From positions 372,001 to 436,000 of the forward strand of contig OCMG01000002.1 in the NCBI GenBank assembly GCA_900215285.1: DNA of 64,000 nt, given 5' to 3'. The translations under genes and the position numbers were made by a program. A model generated the notes under the pieces. The model saw nothing but the letters and a program-made list of their open reading frames with translations. It had not been told where the DNA came from and searched no databases. The DNA is from Ensifer adhaerens (GTDB taxonomy: Bacteria > Pseudomonadota > Alphaproteobacteria > Rhizobiales > Rhizobiaceae). Below, one piece after another: positions 18,169 through 26,758 of this stretch (positions within the stretch are counted from its first letter, which is position 1; every line of letters starts with the position of its first letter).

Positions 18169-18924
18169 ATGCAAAGATTGGCCGGAAGAGTAGCGCTGGT
18201 GACGGGCGGCGGACGCGGACTGGGTCGCGCGATTTCGGAAGCCTTCGCTCGCGAGGGTGCGGCCGTCGGCATTCTTGACCTCAAGCCAGAGGTTGCCGAG
18301 CCCGCCGCCGAGGCGATCCGCGCCGCCGGTGGCAAGGCCCTTGCCATCACCGGCAATGTCGCAAAGAGACAAGACCTGTTCGATGCCGTGGCAAAGCTGA
18401 AGGCTGAATTCGGCCCCGTCGACATCCTCGTCAACAACGCCATGTGGAACCGCTACGGACCGCTGGAGGAGCAGACCGAGGAGATGATCGGCCGCATGAT
18501 CGATGTCGGCTTCAAGGGGGTTGTCTGGGGCTATCAGGCGGTCCTGGAAGACATGACGGCGGCCGGCGGTGGTGCGATCATCAATATCGGCTCGCCCTCC
18601 TCCGTTCTCGCGATGAAACACGGCATCATGTACAGTGCCATCAAGGCTGCCGTTTCGGGCCTCACGCGCTCAGGCGCTGCAGAATTTGGTCCGCGCAACA
18701 TCCGCGTCAACGCGATTGCGCCAGGCTCGACCCCGACGGAGGGCGCGAACCTTGTGGTCAGCGAAGAAGCCTGGGAGCGGCGGCGCCAGCGCGTGCCGCT
18801 TGGCCGGCTCGGCGCGCCGGAAGACATTGCCAACGCTGCCGTTTTCCTGGCGAGCGACGAGTCCAGCTTCATCACCGGCGATATCCTGTTCGTCGATGGC
18901 GGCATTACATACGCATTTTCATGA
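18169..18924 (+). CDS. Short-chain dehydrogenase/reductase (SDR)
   Basis: A 251-residue classical SDR. The cofactor motif TGGGRGLG is at about 12-19, catalytic Ser lies in NIGSPSSVLA and the YxxxK motif is YSAIK at about 155-159, followed by IRVNAIAPG. The usual NNAG is NNAM here. It probably oxidises a hydroxyl group of the island's substrate with NAD(P)+. It is divergent from iclR, behind palindrome copy 3, and is followed 79 bp later by the binding-protein gene, so it likely opens the operon. Confidence 0.88.
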   Translation: MQRLAGRVALVTGGGRGLGRAISEAFAREGAAVGILDLKPEVAEPAAEAIRAAGGKALAITGNVAKRQDLFDAVAKLKAEFGPVDILVNNAMWNRYGPLEEQTEEMIGRMIDVGFKGVVWGYQAVLEDMTAAGGGAIINIGSPSSVLAMKHGIMYSAIKAAVSGLTRSGAAEFGPRNIRVNAIAPGSTPTEGANLVVSEEAWERRRQRVPLGRLGAPEDIANAAVFLASDESSFITGDILFVDGGITYAFS

Positions 18925-19003
18925 CCGCGTTCGCGGCTGAAATCTTGAGGAGGTAGCCCGCTTTAACGGTTGGAGGACCGGCGGGCCAATTGGGAGAGAG
19001 TCC

Positions 19004-20227
19004 ATGCAAGCATTCAAAGCGACATCCGCTGCCCTTCTGGCGGCCACCATGCTGTCGGCGCCGATCCACGCATCTGCCGCCGGGATCTCGGGCGATGTCA
19101 TCAAGATCGGCATCATGAACGACCAGTCCGGTCCTTATGCCGACAATTGCGGCCCCGGCTCCGTGGCCGCCGCCAAGCTCGCCATTGAAGATGCGGGCGG
19201 CGCGGTTGACGGAAAGAAGATTGAACTCGTGGTCGCTGACGACCAGAACAAGCCCGATGTCGGCGTTGCTGCGGCCATGAAGTGGGTGGACAAGGAAGGC
19301 GTCGACACGATCGTCGGCTGCTCGGCCTCCTCGATTGCGCTGGCCGTTTCCGACATCATGAAGGAGCGCAAGAAGCCCTATATGCTCGCCGGCACGGCCT
19401 CCTCGGCCTTCACCAACGACAAGTGCTCGCCGATGACCACGCAATGGGTGCTCGACACCTATTCGCTGCCCAAGGCAACCGCCAATTCGCTGGTCAAGGA
19501 CGGTCTCAAGACCTGGTTCTTCGTGACGGTAGACTACGCCTTCGGCAAGGCCTGGCAGGCCGACACGACGAAATTCGTCGAGGCTGCCGGCGGCAAGGTT
19601 GTCGGTTCGGTCCTGCATCCGCTGAACAATGCGGACTTCTCCTCCTTCCTTCTGCAGGCACAGGCGAGCGGCGCCAAGGTCGTGGCCTTCGCAAACTCGG
19701 GCTCCGACTTCGCCAACGCCATTAAGCAGGCCCAGGAATTCGGCCTCGCCGAAGGCGGTCAGACGTTGGTTCCGCTCGGCCTGATGCTCAACCAGACGCA
19801 CGGCATCGGCCTGCAGATCCTGAAAAACGTCAAGCTTTCGACGCCCTTCTACTGGGATGCGAATGACGAGACGCGCGCCTTTGCCAAGCGCTTCATGGCC
19901 GCCTTCAACAACCGCGCGCCGAACGAAGCCCAGGCGGGCACCTACAGCGCCATCAAGCATTACCTCGAGGCGGTCAAGGCAGCTGGTTCCGACGATGGCG
20001 ATGCCGTCATGGCCAAGATGAAGGAAATGCCGATCAACGACTTCGAGATGAAGAACGTCAAGATCCGCGACGACGGCCAGGTCATGCGTCCACTCTACTC
20101 GGCCCGCATCAAGACGCCTGAAGAGTCCAAGGGCGCCTATGACTATTACGAGATCACCGGCACCATCCCGGCCGAGGATGCATGGCGTCCGCTCTCGGAA
20201 AGCGCCTGCCCGACGCTGAAGAAGTAA
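19004..20227 (+). CDS. LIV-type ABC transporter periplasmic substrate-binding protein
   Basis: A 407-residue LivK-like binding protein. It has a clear Sec signal peptide (MQAFKATSAALLAATMLSAPIHASA, cleavage before AGIS). A Peripla_BP_6 fold begins IKIGIMNDQSGPYADNCGPGSVAAAKLAIEDAGG. GxGS-type segments and the SAIKHYLEAVKAAGSDDGDAVMAKM region near the C-terminus are typical of HAAT binding proteins for aromatic or other non-amino-acid ligands. It likely serves livGFHM, which lacks its own binding protein. It is followed by a strong terminator. Confidence 0.9.
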   Translation: MQAFKATSAALLAATMLSAPIHASAAGISGDVIKIGIMNDQSGPYADNCGPGSVAAAKLAIEDAGGAVDGKKIELVVADDQNKPDVGVAAAMKWVDKEGVDTIVGCSASSIALAVSDIMKERKKPYMLAGTASSAFTNDKCSPMTTQWVLDTYSLPKATANSLVKDGLKTWFFVTVDYAFGKAWQADTTKFVEAAGGKVVGSVLHPLNNADFSSFLLQAQASGAKVVAFANSGSDFANAIKQAQEFGLAEGGQTLVPLGLMLNQTHGIGLQILKNVKLSTPFYWDANDETRAFAKRFMAAFNNRAPNEAQAGTYSAIKHYLEAVKAAGSDDGDAVMAKMKEMPINDFEMKNVKIRDDGQVMRPLYSARIKTPEESKGAYDYYEITGTIPAEDAWRPLSESACPTLKK

Positions 20228-20242
20228 GTCGTTCCTCCCAAG

Positions 20243-20291
20243 CCGGCGGCAGCGGGGCCGAGACCCCGGGACCGTTGCTGCCGGTCTTTTT
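20243..20291 (+). terminator. Intrinsic terminator after the binding-protein gene
   Basis: An 11-bp stem (CCGGCGGCAGC at 20243-20253 with GTTGCTGCCGG at 20274-20284, two G-U pairs) encloses a GC-rich loop that can itself fold (GGGGCCGAGACCCC). It is followed by TCTTTTT. It lies 16 bp before the SMP-30 gene, so downstream expression may come from partial readthrough. Confidence 0.8.
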
Positions 20292-20306
20292 CTTCCGGAA
20301 GACAAG

Positions 20307-21200
20307 ATGTCCCCCTTAGTTCCATCCATCACCCGTGTCCGCATCAGCGAGACAGCCGACAACCTGGGCGAAAGCCCCGTCTGGGACGGCGAGACCGGCC
20401 GGATCTACTGGGTCGACGGCGTCTCCTGTCTCGTTCGCTACCACACGCCGGAAACGGGTGAATTCGGCCAGTGGGAAGCGCCCTCCATGGTCGGCTCCAT
20501 CGGGCTGGGGATGAACAACACGCTGATCTGCGGGCTTTTCGACGGGCTCTACAGCCTCGATCTTCAAAGCGGCGCGTTCACGCCGCTCTTCGTGCCCGAT
20601 CCCGCCGATCCGCTGGTGCGCTTCAACGATGGCAAGGTGGATCGCTTCGGCCGCTATCTCTGCGGCACGATGGGCATTCACGCCGATCCGCGTGGCGCTC
20701 TCTATCGCCTCGGCGACAACGGCGAGACGGATATGCTGGCCAACGGCATCCGCATCGCCAATACCCTCTGCTTCAGCCCGGATGGCGAGACCATGTATTT
20801 CGCCGATAGTCTCGACCGGCAGATCAGGGCCTACAAATATGGCAACGACCGCGAGCCGCTGACGGAGCCTCGCATTTTCGCCGACACCGAGATTTTCGCC
20901 TCCGGCCCCGATGGCGCGACGGTGGATGCGGAGGGCTTCCTCTGGGTTGCCCTCGTGCAGGTCGGCCGCATCGCGCGCTTTGCGCCGGACGGCCGCCTCG
21001 ACCGGTTGATCGCCGCACCGACCGACATGCCCTCCTGTCTCGCCTTCGGCGGCCCGGACCTTGAGACGCTCTATGTCACGTCGATCAAGAATTCCGGCTC
21101 CGGCCGCGCCATTTCCCGTCATCCACATGCCGGCTGCCTCTATGCCATTGAAGGCCTGGGCGTGAAAGGCATCCACGAGACCCGGTTCGGGCAGACCTAG
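20307..21200 (+). CDS. SMP-30/gluconolactonase-like protein
   Basis: A 297-residue six-bladed beta-propeller of the SMP-30/gluconolactonase/LRE family. Signature blocks are LGESPVWDGETGRIYWVD (with the metal-binding Glu), VRFNDGKVDRFGRYLCGTMG (Asn/Asp ligands), CFSPDGETMYFADS and SGPDGATVDAEGFLWVALVQVGRIARF. Family members hydrolyse lactones using a divalent metal. Beside a Baeyer-Villiger-type monooxygenase and SDRs, opening of the lactone formed by that enzyme is an attractive role, though a sugar lactone is the alternative. The gene ends in a small palindromic repeat. Confidence 0.88.
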   Translation: MSPLVPSITRVRISETADNLGESPVWDGETGRIYWVDGVSCLVRYHTPETGEFGQWEAPSMVGSIGLGMNNTLICGLFDGLYSLDLQSGAFTPLFVPDPADPLVRFNDGKVDRFGRYLCGTMGIHADPRGALYRLGDNGETDMLANGIRIANTLCFSPDGETMYFADSLDRQIRAYKYGNDREPLTEPRIFADTEIFASGPDGATVDAEGFLWVALVQVGRIARFAPDGRLDRLIAAPTDMPSCLAFGGPDLETLYVTSIKNSGSGRAISRHPHAGCLYAIEGLGVKGIHETRFGQT

Positions 21201-21240
21201 AGCGCCGTGCGTCCTTTAGGACGCACAAAGGATGCTCTAG
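21198..21240. repeat. Small palindromic element between SMP-30 and acyl-CoA synthetase genes
   Basis: Nested inverted repeats. The outer arms are CTAGAGC-like and GCTCTAG (21234-21240), and the inner hairpin is GTGCGTCC-TTTA-GGACGCAC (21207-21226). The SMP-30 stop codon lies in the left arm. It lacks a T-run, so it is more likely a mobile rhizobial repeat or an mRNA-processing or stabilising hairpin than a terminator. Confidence 0.6.
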
Positions 21241-21275
21241 CACTCCGAATCTATGTAGCCGCAAGGAACGAGACC

Positions 21276-23411
21276 ATGACAGATACACGCGCCAACGCGA
21301 TTTCCGCCCTTCTCGATCCCCGCTCGATTGCCATTGTGGGCGCATCGGAGAACGCCGCCCGCATCGGCGGACGCCCGCTGCGCTATCTGCGCGAAAGCGG
21401 CTTCAAGGGCGCGGTCTATCCGGTAAACCCGAACCGCGACAGCGTGCAGGGCTTCAAAGCCTATGGCTCGGTCGCCAGCCTGCCGGAAACGCCGGATGTG
21501 GCGATTCTTGCGGTGCCCGCTGCCGCGACCCTGCAGGCCGTTCGCGAATGTGCCGATCGCGGCGTTGCCTCGGCGATCGTCTTTTCCGCCGGCTTTGCAG
21601 AAACCTCTGAGGAAGGCCGCGCCATCCAGACCGAGATGGCGAATATCGCCCGCGAGGCGAAGATGCGCGTTCTCGGCCCCAATTGCCTCGGCGTGTTCAA
21701 TGCGCGGGCCAATTACTACGGCACGTTCTCGGCGATCCTCGACACCGGCCTTATATCGCCCGGCCCCGTCTCCGTCGTCTCGCAGAGCGGTGCCTACGGC
21801 TCCCACATCACCCACCTCGCCCGCCAGCGAGGGCTCGGCATCAGCCATTGGGTCACGACAGGCAACGAATGCGATATCGACGTGGCGGAAGCGCTGCGCT
21901 GGGTGGTGGACCAAGACGGCGTCAATGTCGTCATGGCCTATGCTGAAGGCATCCGCAATCGCGACGCCTTCATCGACGCGCTGGAAACCGCGCGCCGGCG
22001 CGAGACGGCCATCGTCTTCATGAAGGTGGGCCGCTCGGAAGTCGGCGCCCATGCCGTCAGCTCACATACGGCAGCTCTTGCCGGCTCGGATGCCGTCTTC
22101 GACGCCGTGCTCCGGCAATATGGCGTGCACCGCGCCCGCAACACGGCCGAACAGCTCGACATCGCCTATGCGGCCTCACGCGGCATTTTCCCGAGAAGCG
22201 GCAAGCTCGGCATCTTCACGCTCTCCGGCGGCTTCGGCATCCAGATGGCCGACGATGCGGCGGATGCGGGGCTTGACGTCTCGCCGATGCCGGAGGCCGC
22301 CCAGAGCGAACTCAAGGAAATCCTGCCCTATGCCTCGCCGGTCAACCCCGTGGACGCAACGGCGCAGGCGCTGACCGAACTTCCCGTCATGACCCGCTTC
22401 ATCCGGACCATGCTCGACAAGGGCGGCTATGACATGTTCACCGGCATTTTCGGCAGCGGTCCGGGAAGCCCGACCTTCGGGCCGATGCTGCGACAGGCGC
22501 TGGGCGATGCGCTGTCCGACAAGGACGACGTGATCAAGTGCCTCACCATGTCCGCCCCCGCCGAGGTCATGCGGAGCTACGAGGAAAACGGCTTCCTCGT
22601 CTATGAAGACGGGACGGCGCTGACCCATGCGCTCGGCGCGCTCGTCCGCTTCCGCAAGAGTTTCGATCTCGCCAAGAAAGCTGATGCAAAGCTGGACGTT
22701 CCTGCCCCGGCTGCAATTCCGGCCCGCGCCATCACCGAGCATGAGGCGAAATCGATCCTCACAAAGGCCGGCATTGCCTTCACGCCAGAAAAATTGGTGA
22801 CACCGGAGGCCGACCCCGGCCCGGTCGCCGATCAGCTGGGCTATCCGCTGGTCATGAAGATCTCCTCGCCCGACCTGCCCCACAAGACGGAAGTTGGCGG
22901 CGTGGCGCTGAGCCTGAAAAGTGCGGACGAGGTGCGCGCGGCGATGAGCGCGATGCTCACCCGCGTCAAGACCAAGGCGCCCGAGGCTCGCATTGAGGGT
23001 GTGATCCTCACCCCGATGATTTCGGGCGGCGTCGAGACGATTGCAGGCACCTTCACCGATCCGACCATGGGTCCGGTCGTGATGTTCGGGCTGGGTGGCG
23101 TTTTCGTGGAAGTGTTGAAGGACGTGACCTTCCGGGTCGCCCCCTTCGATCGAGAGGAGGCGCTCCGCATGATCCGCGAAATTCGCGGCTTTGCCATGCT
23201 GGAGGGTGTGCGCGGTGCGCCTCCCGCCGATCTCGATGCGCTGGCCGAGCTGCTCTCACGCCTCTCCGTCTTTGCCCATGCCAATGCGGCAAAGATTGAC
23301 AGCATCGATCTCAACCCGGTTCTTGCCCTGCCGAAGGGACGCGGCGCGGTGCCGCTCGATGCACTGATTGTCGCGGCCGGCGCAGCAGACGATCACAAGG
23401 CGGTCGCATGA
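21276..23411 (+). CDS. ADP-forming acyl-CoA synthetase (acetate-CoA ligase family)
   Basis: A 711-residue fused NDP-forming acyl-CoA synthetase. Domains in order are CoA-binding (about 10-110, SIAIVGASENAARIGGRPLRYL), succinyl-CoA ligase-like (about 150-450, with the phosphohistidine motif SSHTAALAGSD) and C-terminal ATP-grasp (about 490-700, LVMKISSPDLPHKTEVGGVALSL). It makes or breaks an acyl-CoA bond with ADP/ATP and phosphate. I chose the ATG at 21276; the open frame upstream reads through the repeat. It overlaps the flavin reductase gene by 4 bp. It is a second CoA-ligase in the island, so it probably acts on a different intermediate from the AMP-forming one. Confidence 0.9.
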   Translation: MTDTRANAISALLDPRSIAIVGASENAARIGGRPLRYLRESGFKGAVYPVNPNRDSVQGFKAYGSVASLPETPDVAILAVPAAATLQAVRECADRGVASAIVFSAGFAETSEEGRAIQTEMANIAREAKMRVLGPNCLGVFNARANYYGTFSAILDTGLISPGPVSVVSQSGAYGSHITHLARQRGLGISHWVTTGNECDIDVAEALRWVVDQDGVNVVMAYAEGIRNRDAFIDALETARRRETAIVFMKVGRSEVGAHAVSSHTAALAGSDAVFDAVLRQYGVHRARNTAEQLDIAYAASRGIFPRSGKLGIFTLSGGFGIQMADDAADAGLDVSPMPEAAQSELKEILPYASPVNPVDATAQALTELPVMTRFIRTMLDKGGYDMFTGIFGSGPGSPTFGPMLRQALGDALSDKDDVIKCLTMSAPAEVMRSYEENGFLVYEDGTALTHALGALVRFRKSFDLAKKADAKLDVPAPAAIPARAITEHEAKSILTKAGIAFTPEKLVTPEADPGPVADQLGYPLVMKISSPDLPHKTEVGGVALSLKSADEVRAAMSAMLTRVKTKAPEARIEGVILTPMISGGVETIAGTFTDPTMGPVVMFGLGGVFVEVLKDVTFRVAPFDREEALRMIREIRGFAMLEGVRGAPPADLDALAELLSRLSVFAHANAAKIDSIDLNPVLALPKGRGAVPLDALIVAAGAADDHKAVA

Positions 23412-23956
23412 CACGCGGCAGGAAAACGACCACGACCGAGCTTCCGAAACGCCTTGCCGACGTCGAAACGCGGGCGAGCGGCGCGGACTTCAAGCGCGCG
23501 CTCCGCCAGATCGCCTCGCCCGTCGCGATCGTCACGGCGGCGAGCAAGGGCGATGTCGGCGGTCTGACCGCGACGACCTTCTGTTCCGTCTCCAGCGACC
23601 CGCCAACCTTTCTGGTCTGCCTCAACAAGGGTTCCGCCGTGGCCGGGCTCATCGATGCCAGCGGCCAGTTTGCAGTCAATCTTCTGGCCGACGAACAGCA
23701 TGCGATTGCCCGCAGCTTCTCCGGGCCCGAAAGCGTCAGCGCCGCACTGTTTGCGAAGAGCGGCTGGAGCAGCCTGATCAGCAACGCGCCGGTGCTTGAC
23801 GATGCGGTGGCCTGTCTCGACTGTGACGTGGAAAATCGCGTCGAGGCGGGCAGCCACAATCTCTATCTCGGGCGCGTGCGCGCCATTTCCACGGCCGAGC
23901 GCGATGTGCTGCTCTATCGCGACGGCCTGTTCCGGCGGCTGCAACCAGCAGGCTGA
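23408..23956 (+). CDS. Flavin reductase-like, FMN-binding protein
   Basis: A 182-residue flavin reductase domain protein (FKRALRQIASPVAIVTAASKGDVGGLTATTFCSVSSDPPTFLVCLNKGS, then GQFAVNLLADEQHAIARSFSG). Such proteins reduce FMN/FAD with NAD(P)H for a separate flavin-dependent oxygenase. The start overlaps the synthetase stop (ATGA). No two-component oxygenase is encoded in the window; the BVMO-type enzyme at 26898 is of the self-sufficient type. The partner may be elsewhere, or this protein may have another redox role. Confidence 0.88.
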   Translation: MTRGRKTTTTELPKRLADVETRASGADFKRALRQIASPVAIVTAASKGDVGGLTATTFCSVSSDPPTFLVCLNKGSAVAGLIDASGQFAVNLLADEQHAIARSFSGPESVSAALFAKSGWSSLISNAPVLDDAVACLDCDVENRVEAGSHNLYLGRVRAISTAERDVLLYRDGLFRRLQPAG

Positions 23957-23987
23957 GACGGCCGCACAAGATGCCAAGGAGGATGCC

Positions 23988-25592
23988 ATGAGTTCTCATA
24001 AGAAGGTCGCCATCATCACCGGTGCGGCGGGCGGTATCGGCCGGGCGCTGTGCGAGGTCTTCGTCGCCGACGGCTATCGCGTGGCCGCCGTTGACCTTGC
24101 CGGAACGAGCGTCGAGGAGTTCGCGGCCTCTCTGGGACCGGATCATGCCGGCTTTGCCTGCAATCTTGGAAGTGAGACGGAGATCGTCGCAACCGTTGCC
24201 CGCATAGCCGAGCGCTTCGGCCGCATCGACGTGCTGGTCAACAATGCCGCGATCGGCCCGACCATGGCCGCAACGGTCGATACTTCCATCGAAGGCTTCC
24301 GGCAGGCGCTCGCCGTCAATCTCGTCGGCCCGCTGGTGCTGGCGCGCGAAGTCGCGGCCCGCATGGGGCCGGGCGGCGGCGTGATCGTCAACACGGCGTC
24401 ACTCGCCGGTGTCGTCTCCAACCCCAAGCGCAATGCCTATGCCGCCTCGAAAGCCGGCGTCGTCAGCATGACGAAATCGCTCGCCTGCGAACTGGCTTCC
24501 CGCAACATCCGCGTCGTCGCCATCGCCCCCGGCTATGTCCGCACGCCGATGGTCGCGGGGCTGGAGCGCGACGGAAAGGCCGATCTTTCCAAGGTGCGCC
24601 AGCGCATTCCCATGGGCCGCATGGCGCGCCCGGACGAGATGGCAACTGTTGCCCGCTTCCTCGCCTCGGACAAGGCGCGCTACATCACCGGAACGGTCGT
24701 CGCCGTCGATGGCGGATGGGCGTCCTTCAACCAGCCGGGCAAGGCGCATCCGCCGGTGGACGGCACGCCGCAAGCCGAGCTTTCGATCCCGGCGACGACG
24801 GATGGCGCGCGCATCGTCGTCGTCACCGGAGGCGCAAAGGGTATCGGAAAAGCTATCTGCGAGACGTTTGCGGCCAACGGTGACACGATCGTCATCCTAG
24901 ACCGCGAAGCGGAAGAAGCCGTGCGAGTGGCATCCGATCTCGGCACACAGCATCGCGCGATCACCGTTGACCTGTCCAAGGAAGACGAGATCAAAGCCGC
25001 CTTCGCCCAAATTGCCCGCGATTTCGGCCGCGTCGATGTGCTCGTCAACAACGCCGCCATCGCAGACCGCTTCATGCCGGTCAGCGAACAGAGCGCCGCC
25101 TACCTCACCAGCATCCTAGACATCAACCTGACCGGCGCCTTCATCGCGCTTCAACAGGCACTCGCGCTCATGCCCAAGCCCGGGGGCGTGATCCTCAATC
25201 TCGGCTCGATCAACACCTTCCTGCCCTTCGCGCCGCGCCATGCCTATGGCGCATCGAAGGCGGGCATCGACATGCTGACGCGCTGCATCGCCGCCGAACT
25301 CGGCCCCGTCGGCATCCGCACCGCAACGATTGCGCCCGGCTATATCCGCACGCCGGGTGTGGCCGCCCTGGAAAGCGAAGGCAAGATCGATGCGCTGAAG
25401 ATCCGCCGCCGGATTCCCATGGGCGATCTCGGGCAGCCGCAGGACATCGCAGACGCGGCGCTGTTTCTGGCCTCGCACGAAGCCTCTTACATGACCGGCG
25501 CGATCCTGTACGTTGATGGCGGCTGGACCGCCTTTGGCAATGCGGGCGACGCGTCCACGCCAGACATGATCGATCTGGAGGCTGCAGAATGA
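23988..25592 (+). CDS. Fused double short-chain dehydrogenase/reductase
   Basis: A 534-residue protein made of two complete SDR domains. Domain 1 (about 1-255) has TGAAGGIG, NNAAIGP and YAASK. Domain 2 (about 275-525) has TGGAKGIG, NNAAIAD and YGASK. Both keep cofactor and catalytic motifs, so both may be active. Each ends with a matching IAPGYVRTP/IAPGYIRTP and a MTGAILYVDGGW-type segment, suggesting tandem duplication and fusion. The ATG at 23988 has AAGGAGG upstream. The stop overlaps the next hydratase gene. It might carry out two successive oxidations in one pathway. Confidence 0.88.
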   Translation: MSSHKKVAIITGAAGGIGRALCEVFVADGYRVAAVDLAGTSVEEFAASLGPDHAGFACNLGSETEIVATVARIAERFGRIDVLVNNAAIGPTMAATVDTSIEGFRQALAVNLVGPLVLAREVAARMGPGGGVIVNTASLAGVVSNPKRNAYAASKAGVVSMTKSLACELASRNIRVVAIAPGYVRTPMVAGLERDGKADLSKVRQRIPMGRMARPDEMATVARFLASDKARYITGTVVAVDGGWASFNQPGKAHPPVDGTPQAELSIPATTDGARIVVVTGGAKGIGKAICETFAANGDTIVILDREAEEAVRVASDLGTQHRAITVDLSKEDEIKAAFAQIARDFGRVDVLVNNAAIADRFMPVSEQSAAYLTSILDINLTGAFIALQQALALMPKPGGVILNLGSINTFLPFAPRHAYGASKAGIDMLTRCIAAELGPVGIRTATIAPGYIRTPGVAALESEGKIDALKIRRRIPMGDLGQPQDIADAALFLASHEASYMTGAILYVDGGWTAFGNAGDASTPDMIDLEAAE

Positions 25593-26377
25593 CGAGCGAA
25601 AGCCCTGTTCTGACCCGGAAGGAAGACGGCTTTATCGTCATCACGCTGAACCGGCCGGACAAGCTCAATTCCTTCACCAAGGCCATGCACGTGGCGCTTC
25701 GCGAAGCCTTTGGCCAAGCCGCAAATGACACGGCTTGCCGCGCCATCGTGCTGACCGGCGCGGGCCGCGGCTTCTGTGCCGGACAAGACCTGCAGGAGCG
25801 CAGCTTCGAAAACGGCCCGCCGGATCTCGGGGCCTCGCTTTCGGAAAACTACAATCCGCTCGTGATGGCGATCCGCACGGCCGAAAAGCCCGTGATCTGC
25901 GCCGTCAACGGCGTGGCGGCGGGTGCTGGCGCGAATGTGGCGCTTGCCTGCGATATCGTGGTTGCCGCCCGCTCGGCGAAGTTCATCCAGTCCTTCTCGA
26001 AGATTGGTCTCGTCCCCGATGCAGGCGGCAGCTGGTTTCTGCCGAAGCTCATCGGCGAGGCCCGCGCCCGTGCGCTCGCCATTCTGGCCGAACCGGTGAG
26101 CGCCGAACAGGCCGTGGAATGGGGCATGATCTGGAAGGCGGTGGATGACGCGGAGCTGATGCCGACCGCGGAAGCCATGGCGCGCGACCTCGCCAACCAC
26201 CCGACCCGCAGCTTCGCGCTGATGAAAAAGGCGTTCTTGGCGTCTTCTGAGAACTCGCTCGAAGACCAGCTTGCGCTGGAAGCAGACTTGCAGCGCGAGG
26301 CTGGACGCACGGAGGATTTCCGCGCCGGTGTCGAGGCGTTTCGTGCGGGTACGAAGCCGGTTTTCAGGGGACGCTGA
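25589..26377 (+). CDS. Enoyl-CoA hydratase/isomerase family protein (PaaG-like)
   Basis: A 262-residue crotonase-fold protein. The oxyanion segments are GAGRGFCAGQDLQERSFENG (about 57-75) and NGVAAGAGANVALACDIVVAARSAKFIQSFSKIGLVPDAGGSWFLPKLIG (about 105-155). The latter, with its conserved Asp in PDAGGSW, is typical of the PaaG/2-(1,2-epoxy)phenylacetyl-CoA isomerase branch. The C-terminus EGVEAFRAGTKPVFRGR-like ending matches that branch too. It probably isomerises or hydrates a ring-derived CoA ester. It is the last gene before a 520-bp gap. Confidence 0.88.
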   Translation: MTSESPVLTRKEDGFIVITLNRPDKLNSFTKAMHVALREAFGQAANDTACRAIVLTGAGRGFCAGQDLQERSFENGPPDLGASLSENYNPLVMAIRTAEKPVICAVNGVAAGAGANVALACDIVVAARSAKFIQSFSKIGLVPDAGGSWFLPKLIGEARARALAILAEPVSAEQAVEWGMIWKAVDDAELMPTAEAMARDLANHPTRSFALMKKAFLASSENSLEDQLALEADLQREAGRTEDFRAGVEAFRAGTKPVFRGR

Positions 26378-26400
26378 AGGCGCTCGTTGCCGCGTGAGAA

Positions 26401-26522
26401 CCCCTCATCTGCCTGCCGGCATCTTCTCCCCAAGGGGAGAAGAGGAAATGCCGCAACGTTGCCATTCCTCCTCTCCCCTCGGGGAGAGGGTCGCCGAGCG
26501 ATAGCGGAGGCGGGGTGAGGGG
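26401..26522. repeat. Long palindromic rhizobial intergenic repeat, copy 2 (inverted)
   Basis: A 122-bp element from CCCCTCATCTGCC to GGGGTGAGGGG, with hairpins CTTCTCCCCAAGGGGAGAAG and CCTCTCCCCTCGGGGAGAGG. Its order of blocks is that of copy 1 (16997-17128) read on the other strand. It occupies the start of the 26378-26897 gap. The rest of the gap holds a 16-bp palindrome, operator copy 4 and a promoter, and no convincing gene. Confidence 0.8.
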
Positions 26523-26599
26523 TCTGCCTCGCGCGAAGAGCGAGACTTGCTGACGCCGAGCAAGATGGGGCCTGGACGACCATTCAAAAACCCGAACAC

Positions 26600-26615
26600 T
26601 TACAAGATATTGTAA
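26600..26615. promoter_or_regulatory. Palindrome TTACAA-N4-TTGTAA upstream of the monooxygenase gene
   Basis: A perfect 6-bp inverted repeat with spacer GATA, in an AT-rich stretch about 160 bp before the predicted -35 of the BVMO gene. No family can be assigned. It may be a binding site for a second regulator or a chance palindrome. Confidence 0.35.
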
Positions 26616-26718
26616 TCACTCGATTTCATTGACCAGCGTCGGCCTCAATCGCACCTCTACCACCAGCCCTCCCCGCGCAGTCTTGCCCAAAATCAACCCA
26701 CTTCCCCACCCTCCCCAC

Positions 26719-26732
26719 TTCACAAATATGAA
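26719..26732. promoter_or_regulatory. Palindromic operator, copy 4 (TTCAC-N4-ATGAA), BVMO promoter
   Basis: TTCACAAATATGAA matches the motif found beside iclR and in the 8.5-kb divergent region. It ends 26 bp upstream of TTGAAA (26759-26764), the predicted -35 of the monooxygenase gene, nearly the same spacing as the other three copies. Confidence 0.5.
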
Positions 26733-26758
26733 ACTACCCTTCAGCCCTCTGTGCCCGC

